Position numbers and translations under genes: made by a program. A stretch of DNA of 64,000 nucleotides from Microplitis mediator (taxonomy: Eukaryota; Arthropoda; Insecta; Hymenoptera; Braconidae). Positions 46,967-59,179 of the stretch are shown piece after piece (the stretch's first letter is position 1; every line of letters begins with the position of its first letter). The stretch is taken from NCBI RefSeq assembly GCF_029852145.1, contig NC_079969.1:7006001-7070000 (forward strand), given 5' to 3'. The notes beneath the pieces are model-generated. The model searched no databases, had not been told where the DNA came from, and saw nothing but the letters and a program-made list of their open reading frames with translations.

Positions 46967-47385
46967 CTCGGGAAAAAGAAAATTAGATCTACGTTGATCT
47001 ACAGCAGATCTACGATCTGATTTTTTACAAAAAGATTTTGTACTTCTAGCAGGTCTACGAAGATCAGGGTAGATCTCATAACTGCTCTGGCATTTCTTTA
47101 GATCTACGAAAGTTTTTGGAAATTCACGAAAATTTTTGATCGTTGGAGATCTCTGACATCTGTAGCCCTAATAAAAAGAATTGATGTTTTTAACTTGTCG
47201 ATCGGCGCAGATCTTCATAAATCTAAATAGATCTCTAAATATTACTAAGAAATCTTCGAAGATCTGCTGGAGTCGGTAGAGATCTTTTGAGATCACCATA
47301 GATGTAAAATCATTAGAGATCTTCTGAGATCTATTCGAAATTTTAGATCTCCCTAGATTTGAATTATGATTTTCTAGATACTAGA
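46967..47385 (-). mobile_element. AGATCT element, shorter inverted copy
   Basis: Starts CTCGGGAAAAAG and contains TAGATCT words throughout. Read in reverse, CCTGCTAGAAGTA matches the right part of the copies at 4215 and 29038. The far end is truncated or diverged near 47385, and no clear second TIR was seen. Confidence 0.65.
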
Positions 47386-48764
47386 TTTTTGAAGCATTTG
47401 TAAGATTTGAATTATTTGAAAAGTTCAAATTATTCATCAGTTTCCACACTATTCGTTAGTTTTCGAATCATTCATATTTTATTTAAAAAAATGTCATAAT
47501 TCATCAAATATGAGTCACAACTTATTATTCAAAAGTCAAACCGGATATTCAAATCCGAACCAAATAATCAAAAACTTTACGAATGATTCGATAGTTTCCA
47601 AATAGTTGGAATTATTCGATTCTAATTTCGATCACCATTTGCCCGCCCCTATTCAATAACTAATAATCAGCGAGAAATAACTTCAGAGTTCAACAAGTAA
47701 CTAGATTAACCTCAAAAAACTAATCTAACGGAACCCGACGTAGGAATTAATCAACCAAACTTTTTATAGTGAGGGCATTTTGAATCCAAAAAAAATTCAT
47801 GACTTTAACTTTCATTACTTATCTTCAGATAACTTTTCCATGATAAATGATACAAAATTACAAATATAAGGGTTGGAAAGTTGAGATTCGAAGCTTTAAA
47901 ACCCTTTTTTTTTAATTCGTACAGTAGTCATTTTTAACGGGACTTCAGTATTTCTAAAATAAACCATCATTTGAAAACATTCCGTTGATCGACTGAGTTG
48001 GCTGTTTTCCCCCATATATTTTTATTTGAATAAATATGAAGTGAAATAGTGAGTGAATTCCAAGAAAGTTCAATTAGTAACACAAGATAGTCCACTTTTA
48101 TGGAATTAAATATCAAAGGACGAAGCCAAAGCGATCGCCCTCTCACTTTACCAGTAGGGTGAATTGGATCCCGATGTAATCCGAGCGGCTCTTAACGAAG
48201 ATTAATTAGTTAATGGTAGATTGTTTGGCCGCATGATACGACAGAGTAGTACCAAGAAGGTTTCCAGCAATCGCGGTTTTCACAAAAGGGTGTGTATAGC
48301 TCCTGAGAGATAGAGAGAGAAGTAGTAGTAGAATAGCCGCAATAGTGGGTATAAGCATTGATGGATCATGCTTCAGTGTCTACACAGGGATATCGCAGTA
48401 GCAGTTCTAGGGTCATGAAGTTTGTTATAACAGTGACGAAGTATCCGATAGTAGTGTTCGAATGGTAGTTGAACCATAAAGGGTTTGATGGCCTTTCTTA
48501 GTATAGGTTATACGAGTGCCTATTGAAGGGGGACTTAAATGTATACAAGAAAGACAAAGAGACAAGGAAGAGTCTATTATTAAATCGAGGCTATCGTACT
48601 TCGTGATAACCAACTCAAACCAACTTTGAGAGTCCTATATTCGAAACAATGACACTTGCAAGTCACTGACACTCCCAACATCTTATTGTCATTTGCTTTT
48701 TTGTCAAGACAATGCAACGAAAAATCAACTTTCAAAGAAGCATTTGCTTGGATTTGCTTCCTTA
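47386..48764. other. Unique sequence with GC-richer island
   Basis: Island 48120-48430 contains homeodomain-type TTAATTAGTTAATGG wording and an AGTAGTAGTAG run. It is a plausible regulatory block, but no exon is recognised. 47400-47640 is AT-rich with repeated GAATTATT/ATTCGAA words. Confidence 0.35.
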
Positions 48765-49580
48765 GCATCACGAAAAGATACTAATAAACACTATTGGAAA
48801 ACACTAATGAAAAACTAATGGACTAGTATCTTCGCGCACTAATGCTTTAGTGTCATTAGTTTGTTTAGTGTAATTAGTGCGTTTAGTGTTCTTAGTTAGT
48901 GTTCTCAGTACTTTTAGTGTCATAAGCGTAGTGCACTTATTCCTTAGTATCGATGGTGTAACCCGATAATAAAAATTTGGATCCAATCATATATACTTGG
49001 ATTACTATTTGTACTGATTAATTGATGTTTATTAATTTTTTTATCGATGAAAAATTAATGGTCATTACTGGGGCTCGAACCTGGATCCTTCTGCATATCA
49101 GTTGAAGCCTGTACCACTCTGCCGGCACCACGGACTCAATAGTTATGATTATTTTGAAGGTCTATATATTTATCATAGAAATCTCAATAATCTTGACAAT
49201 GCAAATGATATTAATCGCGATGATTGAGCAATTTATAAAATCTCACTGTATTTATATAGCGATTAAATATAAAATTTTAAGGTTAGAGTTTTTTTTATTT
49301 GAAACATGATCGATACTGATGTCACTTTCAATAGTGATGTAGACTTACTAATCGGACTACTAATCAACACTATTGGAAGCCTGATCAACACTAATCACTT
49401 TCAATAGTGCTGTAGACTCACTAATCGAACTACTAATGATCATGAGTAAAAGACTAATCAACACTCATCACTTCCCATAGTGTTGCAAGATTTACTAATT
49501 GGACTACTAATGATCACTAGTGAAACACTATTCAACACTAATGAATTTTCATTAGTATTCATTAGTTTTTTCCATAAGCT
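48765..49580 (-). mobile_element. ACTAAT palindromic-core element, copy 3
   Basis: Same orientation as copy 2 and nearly identical over ~780 bp, hence the most recent relative. The right end, read in reverse, starts near AGCTTATGGAAAAA. The left end is somewhat altered (ATCACGAAAAG). The minus-strand 60-codon frame (48804-48986) recurs at 44778-44972 because both lie in the same part of the element. Confidence 0.85.
49066..49132 (-). repeat. tRNA-like module in ACTAAT element, copy 3
   Basis: B box GGTTCGAGCCC is intact. The A box is preserved as GGCAGAGTGG with a C just upstream. Retained in the same position as in copies 1 and 2. Confidence 0.6.
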
Positions 49581-51289
49581 ATACGCAATATATTCAACCC
49601 AGTTTTGATAAAAAGCAGTCTATAAATATTAAAATGAATGATACGGTGAATGAGTTGATGAATACCAGCATTAAATGATGCAATTCGTTACAATCGTCCG
49701 TGAATCACTTGGTGTAGTGATGGTAATTTAGCTGAACAAAGCGACAGTTGTGTGTCTGATGGGCTAGGTTGGGTAAAAATCCCAAGATCTATCTTACTCT
49801 CTCACTCCAACAATCGTAACTTTAAAACTTATGCATTCTCTTAGTATTTGGCTCCACAATAATGCATCCAACGAACCGCAGTACAATAGAGAACCAAACA
49901 CACAAGTTGGCCAACACACGCACGTGGGTGAAGCCTGTTTCTCCTGTTTGGATTTATTTGTCTGGGAGTTATATAAAACCCAAATGCAATTCAACCCAGC
50001 TCATCTTGTAAGAAAGTGTATGCTGACGCTGAACTAAAAGCAACAAGAGGTTCTCTTAGTTCTTTATTTAGGCAAAGGCGTTTGTGGTTTAAATACTATT
50101 ATTATTGTGGCAATCATGATGATTACTAAGGCGCGATAAAGGGCACGTTCATTCTGCATATTCATTGCCATTCAATTTAGTCCTTCACATTTCTTACGCT
50201 TCTTTGTCTTCATGATTACTTTGATGGTGGGACGGGAATGGATTTCCGGAAGTACTTCCAATAATTTCGGCTTCTTGATCAGTTTTTCCAGACTTACTGC
50301 GTTGAAGCACTTTGACAAAGTAGACTTTGATAAGCAAATGGATTGATCATCTCCTAAATCAAAATGGAGGATGGATTTCATCCGTTATTGGATTTGCCGA
50401 AATTGGAGCGTTTTGTCGCTTTATGACCAGAGCCCGAAATTGAGGGCAAAGTATCAAGTTGAAGGGTAAAGTAGATTCTCTCGTCCCTTGGTAAGTTTTG
50501 GCAGCATATGGTTCATTGCAAAAAAGTGTAACGGAATGAGAACTGGGAAAAGAAAAAATTAGGGTTTGCTTGGATCTTGAATGCAAGGGTGGATAAAGAT
50601 CCGACGATCCGTTTATGTTGGAGAATACAAAAGTTAAGCAAAAAGAAACTAAACTAAATGAAAAATTCTCTCATGGAATTCTATGTATGTGTATCAGCGT
50701 GTGTGTGGGTGTGTGGTGATATCGTGGGGTTTCGTGGTTCCAATGGGACGTAGTAGCGGTTTTTACGTAGACAGATGATGGGGATCGTATCGATTACTCT
50801 AACGGAATTAAATTACCGGTGATGTAGTGAATGTGTTTGAAATTTCTGTTTGATCAATGGTCCTCAACAAATATCTATATATAAATATATTTACAACGTA
50901 TAAAACATTATCCAAACATTATTAATGTTTTTTTTATGTAATACGCTTTTATATTTTAATTTTTTTTTCTTTTTCTAATAATTTATAACTTTCTCAATTT
51001 CCTGTGCTATTTTTTTTATGAAGATCATTTTCTCATGATTATGAGTGATTCATATTAAAAACGGGCGAGCTGGTAATTATAGAGATCAATAAACGTAAAA
51101 TATATTATCTTTCAACACATAAAATGATAGAGGTTATTGCAGAGGAAAGTACTGCAATTATAATACGGGGAATTTATGATGAATGATATAAAAATATTAT
51201 AGATATAGATAGTAAATTTTCTTCTACTTCTATTGCCATTTTATAATTAATGAAGATTATAATTTATTTATAATTTAATTTATGCTTGT
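49581..51289. other. Largely unique sequence, no recognised gene
   Basis: Opposite-strand frames at 49794-50037 overlap. 50172-50381 (minus) and 50359-50586 (minus) are open for 69 and 75 codons in a mildly GC-richer stretch. The first ends in a basic KTKKRKKC tail. Neither is recognised. GTGTGTGGGTGTGTGG tract at 50700. Confidence 0.35.
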
Positions 51290-51862
51290 GCATGAGAAAA
51301 AATCATATATGTTTAAGCATCATATAAGAATCTATATAATTTATATCAATGTATATGAGTATGTATGAGTGTATATGAAAATTTATAAGCACAAATGATC
51401 ATATATGAGCATATATGACTCGTAGATGAATATATATGGTTAATATATGATTATATATATGTATACAAATATACGTGCTTATATGATTATTTGTGTTGAG
51501 TTAAGATTTATAGATGAATATATATGACCATATATGAAAATTTATGAGCATATATGATTATCTATGGACATGTATGGCTCATGGATTAATGTATATCGTT
51601 CATATATGGTCATGTATAATTATATATAAAAAAACTTGCGCATATAAGATTATATGTCTCAATTTAAGATACATATATAAATATATGTGAGTATTTATGA
51701 CTCATAGATGAATATATATGATTATGTACGAATCCAATCTGATCATACATGTGTATATATCGAACTCAATGACCATATAAGATAATGTATGATCCAAACA
51801 TAAATATATATAGTTCATATATCATTCATATATGATCAAAAATATAATCTATGTATGATTAT
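51290..51862. repeat. ATATATGATCAT palindromic-core repeat, copy 1
   Basis: Dense variants of CATATATGA / TCATATATG every 10-25 bp, including CATATATGATTAT and GTATATGAG. Same vocabulary as 59180-60083. It abuts the TIR of the next element at 51863. Confidence 0.7.
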
Positions 51863-52404
51863 ACACGGTAAGAAATGCATAGCGTTTAACACCATGCTGG
51901 TATGGTCTCAAGATCAGATACAAAATAGTATGTGAAATATTCCAAGACAGTATTGTAATGAGTCCCAGAAGTATGGCGTTATTTACTATACTGTATAGTA
52001 CTGGAGCTATTGTATTGCTCACACGTATGCATAGCAGGCACGGCGAAACAGCATGGCCCTGAGACCCATACTACAATGCCGAGAGCACAATGCTACTAGT
52101 TTTTCCCGCCATAATTTCTGGCGTGTCAATCAATGTATACTATCGTATTACCACCAAAACTATATAGATGTCGTTAGACTAGGCTTATCGGCCAGAAGCA
52201 ATGTGGATACGGCAATACAGTAAGGGCCTGACGGCCATACTGACATTGCGGCGTCCGCGCCATCTATTGCCAATGTTACTATTCCTGCAATGGTTGAATC
52301 ATCTATGCATATAATTTTATAACCTATAAAAATCTTCGATACCATACAGTATGGCGTTCACGCCCATACTGGCATAGTGATCCGCAAAATATTTCTTACC
52401 CTGT
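51863..52404 (-). mobile_element. CAGTATGGC family TIR element, copy 2 (inverted)
   Basis: 542 bp with ACACGGTAAGAAAT at the left and, in reverse, ACAGGGTAAGAAAT at the right. It aligns in inverse orientation with 682-1219 nearly end to end, including CGTATGCATAGCAGGCAC and GGCGGGAAAAACTAG-type wording. The 61-codon minus frame 52160-52345 is the counterpart of 729-926. Confidence 0.88.
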
Positions 52405-53926
52405 ATAGAACACGATACATTCTATCTAGAACATAGAACGTGCATCTATATATTTTACATCGAAATCAATATAGTGTTGCAACTGAGAGTTAATTAAAAT
52501 CAGTTATTCTCCAGACACTTGTAACAAGTAATACAATTAATCAACATAGTTATCGAACTAAGTTTAATCATCACGTCTCCATTTACTTCCGTGAACTAAC
52601 GACCAAAAAATTACATTATAACAAAATAACCTATTAAATTACACGTTGCGACAAGATGCTTCTCATCAAAAATTAAATTTACTCCAAACCAAAAGTTTTC
52701 CAAGAATATCATTTATTTATATATTTACACATATATATTTTTTTTTAATGAAACAGAAAATTCAGAACATATTTAGGTGTTATAGCTGTCGCGACTTCCA
52801 TCAAATTTATGAATACGTCAAATTTATTGATCACTAAAATCTTAATTGCTTACGTGTACCTACACACTAAAATTTATATACATATATATATATATAGAAA
52901 TTATAAATATCTATAAATTTTGATCACTTAGAAAAATTTATCGGTTAATTTAAATCAATTTTATTTCTTAAGTATAATTCACAAGATAAATCGCAGTTGA
53001 CATTTATTATTATTGTTTTAGAAAACAATAAACAACAAAAGGAAAAAAATTTATATATATTTACCATATAAAATTTCTTTATCGCCTGATGAATAAAACA
53101 ATCAATTAAAGAACACTAAAAGCTCATGAATAATTGATGAATAAATTAGTTTGTGTATATAAATATATATACACATGTGTACATGGAAGAGGAATCGTGG
53201 GAATTTTTACCAATGGGGAATACACAAGGCAAAAAGTAATTTTATACTTTAGTGTAAAGATTGTAGTAATAATAAAATATAATAAAATAAAATAGTTATG
53301 AAAAGTAACAGAGTTAAAAAGAGTTAAAAAGAAATTATATAAATGAGTAAAGAAGAGAGAAAAGTAAGAGTTAGAGGGTAAGAGGAAGAAGGAGAGAGAA
53401 TAACTAGGTGAAAAAGACGAGTTTAAGGGGAAAATGTCTGTCTGGTTGTTTAACGTAACTTTCCTCGTTATTTCCGCCATTCTCGTCGAGTGCACTTGTG
53501 TTACCCGTCAGCCATTTGACAAGGTATCCTAAAGCCTTACCTAGTGCAGAATAGTGCTGTTGCTGTTGGTACTGGTGGTGGTGGTGGTTGTGATGCTGAT
53601 GTTACAGTTGGTACCAACCAACAGACGACGCCAAAAGTTCCAACGTGGCTTTGCGACATGTTTAATAATTCTCGGTTGTCAAGATTACTTTAACTTTTAT
53701 TATGTTTCTTTTTTTAAGACTTATATAGATTTATATTCATTATGGAACTATGATATAAAATATCATTATATTTACGACTGCGATTTTGTTTTTACTTCTA
53801 TATTAGAAGGCTGTAATGCCGTGCCAAGTAGTAAATATGGGATGGAATTAAAATCTGCTGGAGATGGTATATGGAGATTAAAATGAGATTTAAGATTTAA
53901 TAAAAATTAGATGAGGTGGGAAGAGT
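52405..53926. other. AT-rich sequence with GTG microsatellite
   Basis: TGGTGGTGGTGGTT tract at about 53573. The 110-codon plus frame 53554-53886 starts in that tract, which codes its V/L run, and has no recognised domain. 53124-53495 (minus) is an S/F/L-rich chance frame over a purine-rich strand. Confidence 0.4.
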
Positions 53927-54759
53927 GCCAAGTAAATATTACTTGGCATCTTATCATTTATTTGATAGGATTTTATTGTAGATGAATTTTATTGGATTTG
54001 TGAAAATTGAATTAGTGTAAAATTATTAAGTAATAAGTGGTTTGTGTGCCAAGTAATAAAATACTTCTCATTTGGAGTAAAGAATTATATTTACTTGGTA
54101 ATAAATTGTAATTGTAATTTTTAGAATTTTTTAAAATTGTTTTTATGTTGTTTAAAAAGTACTTGGCATTTTATTATTGTTTTAAAATAGTATATTTAAG
54201 ATAACAGCCAAGTAAAAAAATTAAGTGACAAATTTCGATCATATTCATACTTTCTACACAATTAAATTGAGTTGTAAACAAGTAAGAATAAATTTGTGGG
54301 CGAGCCAAGTACTTTAAATTTGAATAATGTTCCAATAAAAAAAAAGATTTCTTTATTTATAGTTAAGTTTTTAAATCAGGCTTTAAATACAAAAATATTA
54401 AAATTTTTTTCCATACCCTTTGCCAAGTAATAGTTACTTGGCACGATTTTAAAAGAAAAGTCATTATAGTCAATAGGGTAAAATGAATATCAAATAATGA
54501 CTTTTCAATACAGTACAAGCTAATCAAATTATTACCTTGAAAAAATTGTGCCAAGTAAAATTACTTGGCATTCTCATCATTCATAAAATGTCCAGTTACT
54601 TTGATTGATAGATTTGATGATAAAATTTATCAAATTCACAAATGAAATTTTAATTCCATGCCAAGTAACTTTTACTTGGCACCTATCAGTTCAAAAAATA
54701 TTTTTATTAAATTGATGATATAAATAAAAAATTGAATAATTGATTGTCACCACTGCCGA

Positions 54760-55034
54760 GTAAAATAATCAATAATTAAAATAATTCGCGCCTGAGATAG
54801 AAATGAAAAGAAATGAAATTTAAAAATATATACGACGGTATTGTTCAGAAAGCAATAAACCAATTACTCTAAATCAAGTAAACATACTTATTTTGAAAAA
54901 TTTTCCGAGCGTTAAAGGAAATAGCCAGCACCTTTATATCTCGAGCGGATAACCAATAGATTTAATGGGAATTGGAATGACGTTGGGAGGTCCAACTGGA
55001 TCTCCTGGCTCTCTTTACTACACTATATAGATAG

Positions 55035-55085
<51 letters not shown>

Positions 55086-55766
55086 TACTTTCATCTCGTA
55101 TGGTTTTATTTTGTCCAACACCCGCGAATGGTGGAAGCCGGTCGGCAAAAGATAGGAACCGGCTTGGGAGTTATCTTCGAGTGGCCACAAGTCGAATATC
55201 CCTCTCTCCTCAAAAAGGATTAATGGGATCTCCCTTTTTTTTACAGAGTGTGAGTTGGTCCAAGAGGTTTATTAAACTGAGACAGATAGATATAGATAGA
55301 TTTAGGAGAAAATAACTGTGTTGAAGTAAGAAAGTACATCGAGTATAAAGTGTAAGTTGGAGTAAGAAAGAATTAACGATAAAGTGGGAAAAGAAAAGAA
55401 ATGAGTTGCAACTGTGTAAGATAGAAAGTAAAAAAAAAGACAGATTAGCAATCCCACGAGACGTTGAATCGTGTCCTTTTACTCTTGACAATTCTGTAAA
55501 TTGACTTTTATTGAATTTTCTGACAATTTTATTCGTCTAAATTAATTACTTTACGATTTCATTACACTCCAATTGATAACGATCTTATTAAATCAATTTA
55601 ATTGATTTCTAATCCAGCTTTAAAAAACATCCAAGTCTACTCATAATTTTTTTTTTTAATTTAATTACTAATTTTTTTTTTAATTAATTAAATTATTATT
55701 CTTCGGAATTTTTGCAAAAATTTTATGGTTAGATTCAAATTTTATTAATCGCATCACACAATTTGG
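54760..55766. other. Gap in palindrome array: (AT)n and unique island
   Basis: A perfect AT dinucleotide tract of about 23 units at 55036-55082, flanked by a GC-richer unique island (54930-55020 and 55095-55220). A 71-codon plus frame starts at 55100 (MVLFCPTPANGGSRSAKD...) without recognised domain. Remainder AT-rich. Confidence 0.45.
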
Positions 55767-56255
55767 GCCAAGTAAAATTTACTTGGCACTGATAATGACA
55801 AGCATAAAATTTTTCAATAAAAATTTTGATAAAATTTTACGATAGAAAAATAAATTCATGAAATTTAATGAATAATGTGCCAAGTACAATTGACGCAGTT
55901 TTTTACTTGGCAAATATCTACTTGTAAGAATGAATATGAATATTTATTTAATTAATTGCCACTTAAATTCAAATTTGGTAACTTAATTTGTAGTAAGAAA
56001 ACCATGCCAAGTATTGGGTACTTGGCATTAATTTTATGTCTTTTAATTAAAAATCTTATTTATGTTTTTTTTCATAATTAAATGAATTCTTGCAGTAATA
56101 GCTTTTAAGAATAATGCCAAGTATTAAGTACTTGGCATTGATTTTTCATATTTTATTTTAAAATCTTACTTATTTTTATTCTTTTTTTTCGTAATTTCAA
56201 ATGAATTCTTGCAATAATTGCTTTCACAAATGATGCCAAGTAAATTGTACTCGCA

Positions 56256-56831
56256 CCGTTTAATTGGAATAAAAACAAATAAATATGACAAAAAATGTAT
56301 TTGATAAAAGAAAGTAAATAGTTGACATTTGTGGGTGATATGTATAAAAAATAAAGATAGCAGAGAAAAAAATGAAATGAAGTATAAAAAAAGTTAAACA
56401 AGAGGATTTGTGCCCCGAAGCTTAAGATTCCTAACTGAGAGTTGAAGAGAGTGGAAAAGTAAGAGTGCGGTGGATATCTTGGACCATATATCAAGAGACC
56501 AACCCCCTCACTGATACACAAGACCAGAAGCAACTCCCTCGAGGGCCAAATGTAGAGATAGCGAGGGATCAAAACTGATATCTATTGTTCTTGCAACACT
56601 CGGTTCTTTTCCTCCTCCCACTTGTTTGGACCCTCGCTAGTATGCTTTAGAAAATCCTCTTTTGAAGTGCTTTTGTTTGTAAAATAATTAAATAGTTTTG
56701 TCGAATTCTTTCTTCAGTTCTTCAATCTAAAAAAGATAAAAATGTATAAATCGCGATTGTTTCGTTTCAATTGAAATTGTTTTCATATCGAGTGTTTACG
56801 ATAAAGGAGACATTTATTTGACAGTAAATAT
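56256..56831. other. Gap in palindrome array: unique sequence
   Basis: The 139-codon minus frame 56153-56572 spans array DNA and a GC-richer island (56410-56640). It is F/L/Y-rich and unrecognised. No palindrome site occurs here. Confidence 0.4.
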
Positions 56832-57604
56832 GCCAAGTAAGCGCTTTAAAAATAAAGAGACATCGTTGATTAGGAAATATTCATGTTGAGGTTTTGATTA
56901 TTCAAAAATTTGAAAAATCAAATTTGTGCCAAGTAAAATGTACTTGGCATTTATTTATTATGTCTAAGAATACATAAATTGCATTTGATTAAAAATTTAT
57001 TCAGTGTTTTTACCATCAATTTTTATTATATTGCCAAGTAATTTTTACTTGGCACAGAATTTACTACGATAAAAAGATAATTATTAATATTTGTATGAAA
57101 ATTGTATTTAAAAAAAATGTGTAGTGAACGTGACTAATGCCAAGTAACAAATATATTTATCTTCCAAAAAAGTACTTGTATAATTTCTTACTTTGCATAC
57201 AATTTCTCTGACAAGTATCAAAATGACTAATAATAATTTTCCGCCAAGTAAAATATTAATTAGTACAAATTTTCGTTTAAAAAGTCGAAACTCTACTTTT
57301 TTGTTCTCAATTCTGAGAAACAATCAAGTAATTCCTTCGTAAAAAATAATATATAAAATGCCAAGTAAAAAATCAACACGTCAATTATTATAAAAATTAA
57401 AAATTTTTTTTTTCTCTCAATAACCAAGATCGCAAAAATCTCTAGTAATTCATAAAAAAAAAAAAAAAATAATAAATATTTCAGAATGCCAAGTAAAAAA
57501 TTAAATCGTCAATTTTTATCTGAAAAAAAAATTTCTCGTTACAATATTAACTATACACGATTTATTTTTGTTATAAAAAAAGTTCACAAGTAAAATTACT
57601 TGGC

Positions 57605-59179
57605 GCAATAATTTTCTAAAATAAAAAGCCCATATTTTATATCCACCCTTTAAAACTGACACTCTAAACAACATCCTACATCCCTATCACATAAATATCT
57701 CTGAAATCAAAAAAAAACTATGAAAAAAAAAAAGTAAGTACTAAAATCATAAATAACTAAAATAATAAATTATCACCTTAAACAATAAAAATAAAAATAT
57801 AAATAAAGTGTATAAAATAATCAGAATGATTTATTCAAGTGTCAAGGATACTTTAAAGTATCAAATACAGTTGTTATACACTCTCTCACTTACCAAAACA
57901 CTCACACACACATACAGACAAACATTTACACAAACACTGCGAAGCAATACGTAACAAAAAATTTACATACCCCACTCGATTCGGCCATAAATTTACTCAA
58001 GGAATACAACCGTGAAATCGGAAAGCGGTGAACAAGTCAGAGAAGAATACGAATAAGACGATTCTTACATCCGCCAAGACGCACTGTGTATCAACTTAAC
58101 TTTAAGTGAGAATAAAAAATACTATTTTCTCTCCCTACCTCTGAGTCTCCCAAAAAAAGTGGGAAAAAAAATATTGTTCATGTTCTTCCGTGAATGATCA
58201 ATTGCTTCGACGATTTTATTCAACTTTAAGTCACGTGTTCAGATTTTTCATCAGTTGAATTTTTAAAAAATATATTTTTTAATCGCAGAACAAAAATTAC
58301 TGATGCGCGATCTATGATCTATGATCTCAGATTTATAATTTGCTGTCTTCTGTACAAGAATTTTTTTTTACGCTTAACTTTTGTTGGGCAGAGAATTTAT
58401 CGCATTAAAGATTTATCTGGAGCTTAATTTTTTTTTCGCTCGCTTGTAAGTTTTTTGGGTTAAATGGAGGGAAAAAAATAAAAATATAAATAATGGCGAA
58501 GTGAAGGAAGTTTAAAAAGTGTAAGGACGTAAAAAGAAACATCGGACATGCATACATGAGTGCACTTGTGAATTTACGATGCTGCAGTTTAATTAACCCC
58601 CTGAGGTCACGCTTCCTAGTCCACCTATTCGTGATAATTAAGGAATACATGGTAAAATGGATATATGTTTGTAATTTTAGTACATGAATGTGATAAAAAT
58701 AAAATTTAAATAAGAATTATATAAATGTGGTTAGCTTGTTTTCACCGTTATGTCGCGTCTTTTTTTCTATTTTTGGCTTTATTTTTAATTAAATAGAGGT
58801 TTGCGTTCGTTTTTTGTTATTAACAGAAGAAACAACCATTGGAATTGTATGTATACAGTTCATAAAAAACGAGAAATTGAAATGAAAACTTTTTTTATAT
58901 TTACAATTTTCATTTTCCCGAAATTAGTAATTAATTACTTGGCTTCGAGGGATTGTAAAAAAATGCATTTGTATTTTTTGTAATTGAATAAAAGTCTTTT
59001 TAGACTGAGAGTATGCAACTATGACAAAAATTTTTTTAACTTGTTAATTTATTTTTATTAATAAGGAAAAAATTGTGAAAATTGTCGGATCATAATTGTA
59101 ATTTTTAAGATCCTTATTTGCTGCCAACTCGAATTATAATTGAAAAACTTATCCATTTTTGAAAAATACCTACTAAGCT
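57605..59179. other. AT-rich unique sequence
   Basis: CA-rich tract at 57900-57940 and a small GC-richer patch at 57960-58110. Nothing recognised as gene or element. Confidence 0.4.

Larger units (their letters stand above)
53927..57604. repeat. Regularly spaced GCCAAGTA-N5-TACTTGGC palindrome array
   Basis: A palindrome, GCCAAGTA and TACTTGGC separated by a variable spacer of usually 5 bp, recurs about every 95-130 bp. Full palindromes start at 53927, 54422, 54551, 54660, 55767, 55879, 56006, 56116, 56928 and 57033, with a near-full one at 56235. Half sites occur at 54048, 54160, 54207, 54304, 56832, 57139, 57243, 57360, 57488 and 57597. The 90-bp intervals are AT-rich and mostly unalike, but neighbouring intervals at 56027 and 56137, and those after 57360 and 57488, are clearly homologous. 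It is therefore an old tandem array in which only the palindrome is conserved. Two gaps (54760-55766, 56256-56831) lack sites. Confidence 0.85.

Noticed and set aside
53554..53886. Membrane protein with V/L-rich N terminus
   Set aside because: The V/L run is encoded by a GTG/CTG microsatellite. The rest shows no domain.
53927..57604. CRISPR array
   Set aside because: The repeats are palindromic and regularly spaced, but intervals are ~90 bp, partly homologous to each other, and vary in length. The context is a eukaryotic genome without cas genes. It is a degenerate tandem array.
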